A stretch of DNA of 64,000 nucleotides from Rhodoferax ferrireducens (lineage in GTDB: Bacteria > Pseudomonadota > Gammaproteobacteria > Burkholderiales > Burkholderiaceae_C), in the NCBI RefSeq assembly GCF_003347515.1, contig NZ_QEII01000269.1, forward strand, positions 1 to 64,000, given 5' to 3'. The notes under the pieces are model-generated. The model saw nothing but the letters and a program-made list of their open reading frames with translations. It had not been told where the DNA came from and ran no database searches. The translations under genes were made by a program, and so were the position numbers. Of the stretch, positions 54,327 to 62,487 are shown piece by piece (within the stretch, counting starts at the first letter, position 1; each line of letters starts with the position of its first letter).

Positions 54327-55445
54327 TTACCTGCGGGGCTCGCCCCGCTCGTTGACGGTCACCGTGGCGCCGGGTGGGGAGGTCATCTGAATGCGATGTT
54401 CCTGGCCCCGGAAGTTGTAGCTGACGTCCCAATACTGGGGTTGGGCCTGGCTGGGGACGTTTTCACACCGTTGCACGTTCTGCGCTGGCGCGGGTGCCGC
54501 GTCGCCGCGGCCCACATTGGCGCCCACGGCCGCGCCGGCGACCACGCCGCCGACGGTGGCGAGATCCTTGCCGGTTCCGCCGCCGACCTGGTGACCCAGA
54601 ATGCCGCCAATGATGGCGCCGGCAATCGCGCCGGGGACGTTGGCAGCGCCCCGTTCCTGCACGACTTGTTCACGTTCGACCCAGCAGCGCTGCTCGGGGG
54701 CGCCCAGCACCGCACGCACCGACGTCACATTGGCCTCATACAGCCGCTCGTCGTTGCGCCGGCGGTAGTCGGGCACCGCCACAGGCGCGGGGACATAACG
54801 CGGCTCCTCGCCGCGCTGGTTCACATGGCGCACCGATGAAATCCGGTTGTCCAGCCCCATCGCCGTCAAGGTGGGATAGCGGCCCGGACGCAACACGGCG
54901 CAACGACCGTTGAAGCGATCTTCTTCGCAAACCTCCCAGGGTTGGCCTACCACGTCGATCGACGAGGCGCGGTCATTGAAGCCAAGACGCTCAAAGTTGT
55001 CGATCGGCCGGTCGGTGGTGAAAGAGCGCCCGCCAAAACCTTCACGCTCGTAAAACGTTACCTGCCCGGGCACGGGCGCCGGCGCGGGTGCCGGCATGGG
55101 GGCATAGCGACGGTCATCGACATAATCTCCTCTTCTGACCGCCCGAACCGATGAAACGCGGTCATTCAAGCCCATCGCGTCCAAGGACGGATAGCGGCCG
55201 GGCCGCAAGACGGCACAGCGACCATTGAAACGGACGTCCTCGCAGACTTCCCAGCGGTCGCCGACCACCTCGACTGACGAGGCGCGGTCGTTGAAACCAT
55301 TGCGTTCGAGATTGCCGAGCTGCCTCTCCGTGGTGAAAGAGCGGCCTTGAAAACCGTTCTGTTCGTACAAAGTGACCTGGGCGACGGCTTGCGTCGCGAT
55401 GGCCACCGCGGCCACCGCCAACGCGTTTTTTATGACTGTATTCAT
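54327..55445 (-). CDS. Beta/gamma-crystallin-fold exported protein with a glycine-zipper domain
   Basis: The 372-residue protein has a signal peptide (MNTVIKNALAVAAVAIATQAVAQ) and two similar beta/gamma-crystallin domains (about 24-105 and 125-205; each with LYE/FYE-xxGFxGRSFTT, FNDRASS and RFNGRCAVLRPGRYP). A linker and a C-terminal glycine-zipper region (PGAIAGAIIGGILGHQVGGG) of the 17-kDa surface-antigen type follow. The crystallin fold often binds Ca2+; the zipper suggests association with the outer membrane. It is known as a domain pair in betaproteobacteria, but its role is unclear. Confidence 0.88.
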   Translation of the reverse strand: MNTVIKNALAVAAVAIATQAVAQVTLYEQNGFQGRSFTTERQLGNLERNGFNDRASSVEVVGDRWEVCEDVRFNGRCAVLRPGRYPSLDAMGLNDRVSSVRAVRRGDYVDDRRYAPMPAPAPAPVPGQVTFYEREGFGGRSFTTDRPIDNFERLGFNDRASSIDVVGQPWEVCEEDRFNGRCAVLRPGRYPTLTAMGLDNRISSVRHVNQRGEEPRYVPAPVAVPDYRRRNDERLYEANVTSVRAVLGAPEQRCWVEREQVVQERGAANVPGAIAGAIIGGILGHQVGGGTGKDLATVGGVVAGAAVGANVGRGDAAPAPAQNVQRCENVPSQAQPQYWDVSYNFRGQEHRIQMTSPPGATVTVNERGEPRR

Positions 55446-55722
55446 GGATAGCTCCTGTGGAAGTTATGGCGGGCGGCAAATGCCCACCGGACCCGTGCTG
55501 GCATTCACGCCTGCCGGGCAACATGACAGCCACTATCGCCCAAGGCCGGGCCGGCGTCTGTGTGGCGTCGCACACAAGGAAACCGCTGGAGATCGAGGAG
55601 CTGGTTACGCGGCCGGGGAAACCGTGGGCCGCAACCTTGCCCCGCTTGTGTTTTGTCAATTCGCCCGTTGCCATCCCTGAATTTAATGTCCAGTTGTGAA
55701 GCCAGAATCCAACTTGACCGCC

Positions 55723-56196
55723 ATGCACCCTTCCCGACCACGCACGACGACGGCGCTTCTGGCGGCGCTAGGCCTATCGTTGGCGCTGGCTCTCCATGCG
55801 GCGCCAAACGCCGGTGAGGCCGCCAACGCCAAGGTGGTTGCCGAGGCCACCGGCGGCAAGCTCAAGGCGACCCACGGCCAGTACTTCGACCTCGCCTGCA
55901 ATGCCACGCTGGACTTTGACGCCGAAGTCGTCGATCTCAATGGCGACGGCCGGCCGGAGGTGTTCACCAGCGTGCATGGCAGCTGTCTCGGTGGCATGGC
56001 CGGCGTTCACATGAATCTGTACATCAAGGGCCGCAACGGCCGCTGGACACCCCAGTTCGGTTTTCCCGGCGTCTACTCCGTGCTGAAGACGAAGAACAGA
56101 GGCTACCCCGACATCGAGATCGGCGGTCCGGGCAATTGCTTTCCGGTGTGGCGCTGGAACGGTCGGCAGTACGCGCTTTACAAAAAATGTAATTAA
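55723..56196 (+). CDS. Exported protein of unknown function with a Ca2+-binding-like loop
   Basis: ATG 55723 gives 157 residues with a signal peptide (TTALLAALGLSLALALHA). An extracellular-type segment with a DLNGDGRPEVF loop (D-x-N-x-D-G, EF-hand/FG-GAP-like) and a small Cys-containing fold (YFDLACNATLDF, GSCLGGMAG) follow. A GTG nine codons upstream (55696) is also open. No family is recognised. It converges with selD. Confidence 0.65.
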   Translation: MHPSRPRTTTALLAALGLSLALALHAAPNAGEAANAKVVAEATGGKLKATHGQYFDLACNATLDFDAEVVDLNGDGRPEVFTSVHGSCLGGMAGVHMNLYIKGRNGRWTPQFGFPGVYSVLKTKNRGYPDIEIGGPGNCFPVWRWNGRQYALYKKCN

Positions 56197-56227
56197 GGGC
56201 GTGGGCGCCAGCTTCGCGCCTCGGCCC

Positions 56228-57334
56228 TCAGCGCACCAGCAGCTTCGCGCCGTCCGCGCCGTCCGCTATGGCCCCAATGTCGCAGGCGGCATCAAACCCG
56301 TGTTGCTTGAAAATGGTCAGCACCGCGTCCACCGCCTCGGGCGCGCACGACACCAGCAGGCCGCCGCTGGTTTGCGGGTCGCTCAACAAGGCCTGGTCCA
56401 CCGCGGCAAAGCCGGCGGGCAAGCCGATGTCGTGACCGTAGCCGGCCCAGTTGCGCCCCGACGCGCCGGTCACCATGCCTTGCAAAGCCAGCTCGCGCAC
56501 GCCGTGCAGCAAGGGCACGCGGGCCCAGTCGATTTGCACGGTGACGCCGGCGCCGCGCGCGATCTCCAGCGCGTGGCCGGCCAGGCCAAAACCGGTGACG
56601 TCCGTCATGGCATGCACGCCGGCCAGCGCGGCCAGATCCGGACCCGGGGTGTTGAGTTGGGTCGTGACGGCGATCATCTGCGCGTAGCCGGCGGCATCGA
56701 GCTTTTCTTTCTTGAGCGCGGCCGACAAAATGCCCACGCCCAGCGGCTTGCCCAAGATCAACCGGTCGCCCACCTGGGCATCGGCATTGCGCTTGACGCG
56801 GCTGGGGTGCACCAGGCCGAGGGCGACCAGGCCGTAAATCGGTTCTACCGAGTCGATGGTGTGGCCCCCGGCGATCGGGATGCCGGCGGCGCGGCAGACC
56901 GAGGCGCCGCCTTCGAGAATTTTGGCGATGGTCTCGGTGGACAGCACGTTGATCGGCATGCCGACCAGCGCCAGCGCCAGAATCGGCTTGCCACCCATGG
57001 CATAGACGTCGGAGATGGCATTGGTGGCTGCGATGCGGCCAAAGTCAAACGGGTCGTCGACGATGGGCATGAAGAAGTCGGTGGTGGCAATCAGGGCCTG
57101 CTCGTCGTTGAGCCGGTACACGGCGGCGTCGTCCGCGGTCTCGATGCCAACCAGCAATTCCTTCGGGATCGGCATGGCGGTGATGCCTTTGAGGATTTCA
57201 GACAGCACGCCCGGCGCGATCTTGCAGCCGCAGCCACCGCCATGGGACAGGCTGGTCAGGCGCGGCTGGCTGGCGGGATGGGTGGCGTGGCTGGGGATGC
57301 CGGCGCCGCTGGGTGTGGTTGATGTGTTGCTCAT
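56228..57334 (-). CDS. selD: Selenophosphate synthase SelD (SenC-like)
   Basis: The 368-residue enzyme has the ATP/selenide site GGGCGCKIAPG (catalytic Cys and Lys, no selenocysteine), TTDFFMPIVDDPFDFGRIAA and TDVTGFGLAGHALE. It makes selenophosphate from selenide and ATP. With senB and egtD downstream in transcription reverse order, it fits the selenoneine pathway, where this enzyme is called SenC. Whether it also serves selenoprotein synthesis or tRNA selenation is not known. Confidence 0.95.
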   Translation of the reverse strand: MSNTSTTPSGAGIPSHATHPASQPRLTSLSHGGGCGCKIAPGVLSEILKGITAMPIPKELLVGIETADDAAVYRLNDEQALIATTDFFMPIVDDPFDFGRIAATNAISDVYAMGGKPILALALVGMPINVLSTETIAKILEGGASVCRAAGIPIAGGHTIDSVEPIYGLVALGLVHPSRVKRNADAQVGDRLILGKPLGVGILSAALKKEKLDAAGYAQMIAVTTQLNTPGPDLAALAGVHAMTDVTGFGLAGHALEIARGAGVTVQIDWARVPLLHGVRELALQGMVTGASGRNWAGYGHDIGLPAGFAAVDQALLSDPQTSGGLLVSCAPEAVDAVLTIFKQHGFDAACDIGAIADGADGAKLLVR

Positions 57335-57374
57335 GTCGTTTTCCGGTAAATCGTCAGGTATTTTGTTCTACAGA

Positions 57375-58334
57375 TCAGGTGGCCGCCAATTGCGCGACCA
57401 GCTGGCGCAGCAAGGTCTGCTCACGCTGCGGCTCAAACAGGGGCGCGCGCGCCTCGCATTGCTGGCGCAGCAGGGGTAAAAAATCAGCCTCGTCGCGGCA
57501 GCGCTGCAACAGCGCGGCCAGGGCCGCATCATCGCCCAAGGCGAAATAGCCGGCGTAGTCCGGACCCAACATGCCCACATTGCCGTCGATGTGCGAGGCC
57601 AGCACCGGCGTGCCGCTTTGCACCGCCTCCAGAATCACCTGCGCGCCGCCCTCCATTTTGCTGGGGTGCACCAGCACATGGGCGCGCTGGATGTGGCTGC
57701 GGGTCTGCGCATGCGTCAGGCCGCCCAGCCAGCGGTACTGCGGGTAATGGCTGGTGGCCAGCTGCACCGCTTGCCCCAAGGCCGGCTCCAGCACGGCGCC
57801 GATGTGGTCGAGTTGAATGTCGGGACGCATGCTCAGGCGCGCCGCCGCGCTCAGATAGGTCAGGGGGTCTTTTTCATCGCGCAGATGGCCCACCATCAGT
57901 GCGCGCAGGTGGCGACCGGTTTTGACGAGCGTGACGCGCCGGAGCGCGGACTGAAAAATCACGCGCGCCTTGTGGCGCCGGATTTCGGGCAGGGCGTCGG
58001 CTCCACGCTCCTGCAAGAGCACCAGTTGACCGGCCAGTTGCAGGGCGAGCTGGGCCGAAGGATCGGCCTGAATGTCTCGGTACAGGTCGGTGCCGGTCAA
58101 CACCACCGCCAGCGTGTCGGAGCCCTTGGCCTGCGCCCAAGCCAGCGCGGCGTGCGCTGACTTGCGCGCATGCAGCGCCAGCATCACGTCAGCGCCCTCC
58201 CCGTGCCACTGACGGGCGATGGTGATGCGGTACAGCGGGCGCAGCATGTTGGACCAGCGCCTGGCGGTTTGCCAGTTGCCGTTGTTGGCCTCGGCCAGGG
58301 CCGGACTGATGATCAGGACGTGCGGCCGATTCAT
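57375..58334 (-). CDS. senB: Selenosugar synthase SenB-like glycosyltransferase
   Basis: ATG 58334 gives a 319-residue glycosyltransferase-B protein: PHVLIISPALAEANNGNWQTARRW at the N-terminus, VLTGTDLYRDIQ, and the C-terminal nucleotide-sugar motif VHPSKMEGGAQVILEAVQSG with Glu-x7-Glu. This family is found beside selD and was identified as SenB in selenoneine synthesis, joining selenophosphate to UDP-GlcNAc. It lies 40 bp upstream of selD on the same strand, between selD and egtD. Confidence 0.82.
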   Translation of the reverse strand: MNRPHVLIISPALAEANNGNWQTARRWSNMLRPLYRITIARQWHGEGADVMLALHARKSAHAALAWAQAKGSDTLAVVLTGTDLYRDIQADPSAQLALQLAGQLVLLQERGADALPEIRRHKARVIFQSALRRVTLVKTGRHLRALMVGHLRDEKDPLTYLSAAARLSMRPDIQLDHIGAVLEPALGQAVQLATSHYPQYRWLGGLTHAQTRSHIQRAHVLVHPSKMEGGAQVILEAVQSGTPVLASHIDGNVGMLGPDYAGYFALGDDAALAALLQRCRDEADFLPLLRQQCEARAPLFEPQREQTLLRQLVAQLAAT

Positions 58335-58340
58335 GAACGA

Positions 58341-58393
58341 ATTAGGCCTCCAGCCCCCGTCCACTTTGCGCAAGCAGCTATAAATTTAATAGT
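58341..58393 (-). repeat. Dispersed repeat copy H (between egtD and senB)
   Basis: On the minus strand: ACTATTAAATTTATAGC, TGCTTGCGC and GGACGGGGGCTGGAGGCC. It fills the 73-bp gap between egtD and senB. Confidence 0.8.
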
Positions 58394-58407
58394 CATCATG
58401 CTGACCC

Positions 58408-59379
58408 TCAATCACGCGCCAGAAACACGGCAAACCAGTCCTGCTCGTCGCGCCATTGCTCAACCCGGGAGAATCCCGCCTCGCGCAACAGGGCGTCAAA
58501 CTGCGGCGGCGTGTATTTGCAGGAGTTCTCGGTGTGGATGTGCTCGCCTTCGCCAAAATGGCGCTGCGCCCCGGGCCAGCGCACTGTCAGATCCTGCAGG
58601 GCCTCCAGGTGCATCTCGATGCGGGCGTCCTGCGCGTTGAAGCGCGCCCGGTGCCGCCACTGCCCCACCTCAAAGTCGCTGCCCAGCAAATGGTTGATGT
58701 GGCGCAGCAGGCTGCGGTTAAAAGCCGCTGTCACGCCCAGCGCGTCGTCGTAGGCCGCCTCCAGTACCGCCACCGGCTTGATCAGATCGACGCCAATCAG
58801 CACAGCGCCGCCATTCGCCGCCTGGCGGGCCTGGCGCAGGAACACCAGCGCGTCCTCCGGGGTGAAGTTGCCGATGCTCGATCCGGGGTAAAACACCAGG
58901 CGCGAGCCCTCACCGGCGTCGGGCGGCAGGGTCAGCTGCGCCGAGAAGTCAAGGCCCACGCCCAGCATGTCCAGCCCGGGGTGCTGGCACTGCAGCGCCG
59001 TCAAGGCGTCACGTAAAAACGCCACCGAAATGTCCACCGCCACGTAACGCGCCGGGTGCAGCAGCTCAAACAGACGCGCCGCTTTTTGACAATTGCCCGC
59101 GCCCAGGTCGACCAGGGTCAAACCGACCGGAATCAAAGCGGCCATGGCCGGGCCGTGGCGGTCGAAGATGGCGGCCTCGGTGCGGGTCGGGTAATACTCG
59201 GGCAGCTCGGTGATGGCGTCGAACAGGCGCGAACCCAGCGCGTCATACAAGTATTTGGGTGACGTGAAGGCCGCACTGGCCTGCAATCCAGCCGCCAGCT
59301 CAGCGCGCACGGCGGCGGCGTTGCCATGGTGCAGCTGGACAAACCGGGGGACGAACACGCGAGAGGCAGTTGACGCCAT
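58408..59379 (-). CDS. egtD: L-histidine N-alpha-methyltransferase EgtD
   Basis: ATG 59379 (with AGGAAGG eight bases upstream) gives 323 residues: SPKYLYDALGSRLFDAITELPEYYPTRTE across residues 40-68, the SAM site LVDLGAGNCQKAARLF, and the later GSSIGNFTPEDALVFL and HTENSCKYTPPQFDALL. This is EgtD, which trimethylates histidine to hercynine, the precursor of ergothioneine and selenoneine. A longer start at 59400 has no ribosome binding site. With senB and selD it forms a selenoneine-type cluster, but no SenA/EgtB follows here. Confidence 0.9.
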   Translation of the reverse strand: MASTASRVFVPRFVQLHHGNAAAVRAELAAGLQASAAFTSPKYLYDALGSRLFDAITELPEYYPTRTEAAIFDRHGPAMAALIPVGLTLVDLGAGNCQKAARLFELLHPARYVAVDISVAFLRDALTALQCQHPGLDMLGVGLDFSAQLTLPPDAGEGSRLVFYPGSSIGNFTPEDALVFLRQARQAANGGAVLIGVDLIKPVAVLEAAYDDALGVTAAFNRSLLRHINHLLGSDFEVGQWRHRARFNAQDARIEMHLEALQDLTVRWPGAQRHFGEGEHIHTENSCKYTPPQFDALLREAGFSRVEQWRDEQDWFAVFLARD

Positions 59380-59539
59380 ATGCAGAAACCTTCCTGTCAT
59401 GGGTGGCCACGGGGGGAGGTGTCAAGTCTAAGCGCAGACGCGCCTAAGCGGAATGATGTACCGTTTGGCCTGTCATGGCTCGATTTTTACCCCTCTGCCC
59501 GCCCATGCCCCACGCTATCAATGGGATTGAACTTTTGAA

Positions 59540-59566
59540 TTGGCACTCCCTCCAAGAGAGTGCTAA
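59540..59566 (+). promoter_or_regulatory. CIRCE element (HrcA operator) over the rpoH promoter
   Basis: TTGGCACTC (59540-59548), a 9-bp spacer and GAGTGCTAA (59558-59566) match the CIRCE consensus TTAGCACTC-N9-GAGTGCTAA with one mismatch. TTGGCA (59540-59545) and TAATAT (59564-59569), 18 bp apart, form a plausible sigma-70 promoter, so HrcA binding would block it. It is 31 bp upstream of the rpoH start; hrcA itself is at 741-1745. Confidence 0.9.
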
Positions 59567-59597
59567 TATTCTATTCATGACGAAAAGGAGTTCAGGT

Positions 59598-60539
59598 ATG
59601 GCTTATCAAACTGGCGTTTCAGGCGCTGCGCTGGCAGTGGTCAACCCATGGTCGATGGTGCCCCCGTTGGGCAATCTGGACGCTTATATATCCGCGTCCA
59701 ACCGTCTGCCCATGCTCACGCTTGAAGAAGAGCAGGAATTTTCGCGCAAGTTCAGACAAGAGAATGATCTGGAGGCGGCCGGCAAATTGGTGCTGTCGCA
59801 CCTGCGGTTGGTGGTATCCGTCGCGCGCCAGTACCTGGGCTACGGTCTGCCCCATGGCGACCTGATTCAGGAAGGCAATGTCGGCCTGATGAAGGCGGTC
59901 AAGCGCTTTGACCCGGATCACGGTGTGCGTCTGGTGAGCTATGCGCTGCACTGGATCAAGGCCGAGATTCACGAGTACATCCTGAAAAACTGGCGCATGG
60001 TCAAGGTGGCCACCACCAAGGCCCAGCGCAAGCTGTTTTTCAACCTGCGTTCGATGAAGCAGCGCTACAAGTCGGATGACGCCGCGGCCGATACCGGCAC
60101 ACACCGCGAAACCCTGAACGAGGACCAGATCGACGCCATGGCGCTCAATCTCAAGGTCAAGCGCGAAGAGGTCATCGAGATGGAAACCCGGCTCTCCGGC
60201 GGCGACGTGCTGCTGGACCCAAGTCCGTCTGACGATGGCGACGACGCGTTTGGTCCGATTGCCTACCTGACCGATACCAAGCATGAACCCACGGCCATGA
60301 TCGAAGCGCACCAGCGCGACGTGCTGGCCAGTGACGGCATTGCGACCGCCCTGGAAGCGCTCGACGAGCGCAGCCGCCGCATCGTGGAAGAGCGCTGGCT
60401 CAAGGTGAACGACGACAACTCCGGCGGCATGACCTTGCATGAACTGGCGGCCGTGTACGGCGTGAGCGCCGAGCGCATTCGCCAGATCGAGGTGGCCGCC
60501 ATGAAGAAGATGAAAAAAACGCTGGCCGAGTACGCCTGA
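59598..60539 (+). CDS. rpoH: Heat-shock sigma factor RpoH (sigma-32)
   Basis: ATG 59598, after AAAGGAG, gives 313 residues: region 2 (LVLSHLRLVVSVARQYLGYGLP, DLIQEGNVGLMKAVKRFDP, SYALHWIKAEIHEYIL), the RpoH box QRKLFFNLRSMKQRY, and region 4 (TLHELAAVYGVSAERIRQIEVAAMKKMKK). It directs RNA polymerase to heat-shock promoters. It is longer than E. coli RpoH (284 aa), as in betaproteobacteria. A CIRCE site lies upstream, linking HrcA and sigma-32 control. Confidence 0.97.
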   Translation: MAYQTGVSGAALAVVNPWSMVPPLGNLDAYISASNRLPMLTLEEEQEFSRKFRQENDLEAAGKLVLSHLRLVVSVARQYLGYGLPHGDLIQEGNVGLMKAVKRFDPDHGVRLVSYALHWIKAEIHEYILKNWRMVKVATTKAQRKLFFNLRSMKQRYKSDDAAADTGTHRETLNEDQIDAMALNLKVKREEVIEMETRLSGGDVLLDPSPSDDGDDAFGPIAYLTDTKHEPTAMIEAHQRDVLASDGIATALEALDERSRRIVEERWLKVNDDNSGGMTLHELAAVYGVSAERIRQIEVAAMKKMKKTLAEYA

Positions 60540-60618
60540 CCCGGCGAGCTGGAGATCGCCCCGAAAGCTGGGTACGGGGTCGGCGACAATGGCGGGCTGT
60601 CAATAACCCGGAGTTGAA

Positions 60619-61620
60619 ATGTCCCGCCCAATGCTTCGTCGCGCTACTCTTTTTATAGCCATTGCCGCACTGTCGACGTGGGCTGCAGCCCAAAAATCAC
60701 CCAAAGAATCGGACGCTGCGGCGGCTTGGCCGAGCAAGACCGTGCGTCTCATCGTGGGCTTTCCAGCCGGCTCGTCGCCGGACCTGACAGCGCGTACGCT
60801 CGCCGAACCGTTGGCCAAGGCGCTGGGCCAGCCCGTGATTGTGGAAAACAAGGTGGGCGCCGGTGGCAATATCGCTGCCGAGTACGTGGCCCGGGCCACC
60901 GACAACCACACCATCGGCCTCATGATCAATGGCAACCTGACGATTGCCAAGCTGCTCAACCCGAAACTCAATTACGACCCGCTCAAGGATCTCACGCCCG
61001 TCAGCCTGATCGGCGTGTCACCCCTGGTATTGACGGCGCCTGTCGGCTCGCCCGGCGCCACCGCTCAGGACTTCTTTGTGGCCGCGCGCAACGCCGGTGA
61101 CAAATGGAGCTACGGCTCGCCGGGCGTGGGCACCGTGGGCCACATCGGCATGGAATTACTCAAGAGCCGGACCAACATCAACCCGGTGCATGTGCCCTAC
61201 CCTGGCTACCCCCAGGTGGCCAACGCCATGCTCGGCGGACAGCTGCAGCTGTCGATGATGCCGCCGGCCTTGGCCATGGCCCAGATCAAGGCGGGCAAGT
61301 TGCGCGCCATCGGCGTGACCTCCAGCGGCCGCAGCACCCTGGTGCCGGAGCTGCCCAGCATGTCTGAAGCGGGCGTGCCCGGATTCAACCTGGAAATCTG
61401 GAACGCCATCGCCGCGCCGAACTCGCTGCCCAAGCCGGTGGTGGCCAAGCTGTCCGCGCTGTTCAGCGACATCGCCCGCGCGCCCGAGATGCGGCAAAAG
61501 CTGTTCCAGCAGGGCTGGCAGGTGGTGGGCACGACATCCGAGGGCCTGGCCCGCCGCATCAAGTTGGATACCGCCCTGCTGGGTGGCGTGATTGCCATGC
61601 GCGGCATCCAGCCAGATTAA
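60619..61620 (+). CDS. Tripartite tricarboxylate transporter substrate-binding protein (Bug/TctC family)
   Basis: The 333-residue exported protein has a signal peptide (LFIAIAALSTWAAAQ) and the Bug fold: WPSKTVRLIVGFPAGSSPDLTAR, VIVENKVGAGGNIAAEYVA, YGSPGVGTVGHIGMELL and a C-terminal VVGTTSEGLARRI. It has no TctA/TctB membrane partners nearby, as is usual for the many orphan Bug proteins in Comamonadaceae. The ligand is unknown. Its signal peptide is a dispersed-repeat copy. Confidence 0.93.
   Translation: MSRPMLRRATLFIAIAALSTWAAAQKSPKESDAAAAWPSKTVRLIVGFPAGSSPDLTARTLAEPLAKALGQPVIVENKVGAGGNIAAEYVARATDNHTIGLMINGNLTIAKLLNPKLNYDPLKDLTPVSLIGVSPLVLTAPVGSPGATAQDFFVAARNAGDKWSYGSPGVGTVGHIGMELLKSRTNINPVHVPYPGYPQVANAMLGGQLQLSMMPPALAMAQIKAGKLRAIGVTSSGRSTLVPELPSMSEAGVPGFNLEIWNAIAAPNSLPKPVVAKLSALFSDIARAPEMRQKLFQQGWQVVGTTSEGLARRIKLDTALLGGVIAMRGIQPD
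60643..60699 (+). repeat. Dispersed repeat copy I (encodes a signal peptide)
   Basis: GCTACTCTTTTTATAGCC, then GCCGCACTGTC and GACGTGGGCTGCAGCC. It is read in the shared frame as LFIAIAALSTWAAAQ in the TctC-family protein. Confidence 0.8.
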
Positions 61621-61621
61621 T

Positions 61622-61679
61622 GACCAAATAGGGTGCTAGCCCTTATCCCGTGAGCGCAAGCAGCTATTATTTGGATAGC
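61622..61679 (-). repeat. Dispersed repeat copy J (supplies a 3' gene end)
   Basis: On the minus strand: GCTATCCAAATAATAGC, TGCTTGCGC and GATAAGGGCTAGCACCC. The last codons and the TAA of the HEAT-repeat gene lie in it. Confidence 0.75.
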
Positions 61680-62482
61680 GTACGCAAAGCCCGGCCCACA
61701 ATGTAGCGCGTGGCGGGCACGTCGGATTCGTCGAGCCAGCGCTGACACAGCTGATTCACCCACGGCGCTTGCGACTTGCTGGCGTCGTTCAGCCAGTTGG
61801 CCACCGAGTTCTGTACATAGCGGCTGGGGTCGGCGCGCAGCGGCTCCAGCAGGCTTTGAGCGCGCCACGGCTCGGCTTTGAGAGACTCAATCTGGGCACA
61901 CCAGACGCCGCGCGGCCGGGTCAGCTCACTGGCAAAACGGCGGATGTTCTCATCGGGGTCCAACACCCAAGGCTGCAACAACAACACGCCCGCGTCCAGC
62001 GCCTCCACCAACTCGTCGCGGACCGCCATCCAGGCGATTTCGCGCACGCCGAAATGGCGATCCGCCGCAAAACGCCGGAGCGCGTGCAGCTTGTCGGGCA
62101 AGGTCAGGTCGGAGAGCATGACCCATTGGGCGGCCCAGCAGCGGGCCACGTCACTGGCATGGGTCGCGAGGCGATGAGCGACGCCATCCCGATCGGAACG
62201 GAGGGCGGTCAAGTCGTAGAGGGCGCGCGCCACATGCAGGTGGCGCTTCATGGGCTTGAAAGCGCCCAGCATGGCCAGGGTATCGCCCAGACGCTCGTCG
62301 TCGGGTTCCAGCCCGATATGGTCGGCCACGCAGGCGGTCAACCGGCTGAGGTCAATGGCCAGAAATTCGTTGAGATTGACGGTCTCGATCAAGCCCTGAT
62401 TGAGCGCGTCCAGCACCGGCGGGGGAATCAGCGCAATGCGGGCCGCGCCACGGCGTCCCAGCAGGGGCTGGACGTCGATCAT
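61667..62482 (-). CDS. HEAT-repeat protein, possible AlkD-type DNA alkylation repair
   Basis: The 271-residue all-helical protein has HEAT-like pairs (about 90-250: DKLHALRRFAADRHFGVREIAWMAVRDE, PDENIRRFASELTR, DPSRYVQNSVANWLNDAS). Proteins of this shape include the AlkD family, which flips or cleaves alkylated bases; the conserved HFGVREIAW and ENIRRFASE segments fit, though catalytic residues cannot be assigned with confidence. It starts 6 bp after the SCO1 gene on the same strand. Confidence 0.65.
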   Translation of the reverse strand: MIDVQPLLGRRGAARIALIPPPVLDALNQGLIETVNLNEFLAIDLSRLTACVADHIGLEPDDERLGDTLAMLGAFKPMKRHLHVARALYDLTALRSDRDGVAHRLATHASDVARCWAAQWVMLSDLTLPDKLHALRRFAADRHFGVREIAWMAVRDELVEALDAGVLLLQPWVLDPDENIRRFASELTRPRGVWCAQIESLKAEPWRAQSLLEPLRADPSRYVQNSVANWLNDASKSQAPWVNQLCQRWLDESDVPATRYIVGRALRTLSK

Positions 62483-62487
62483 GCGAC

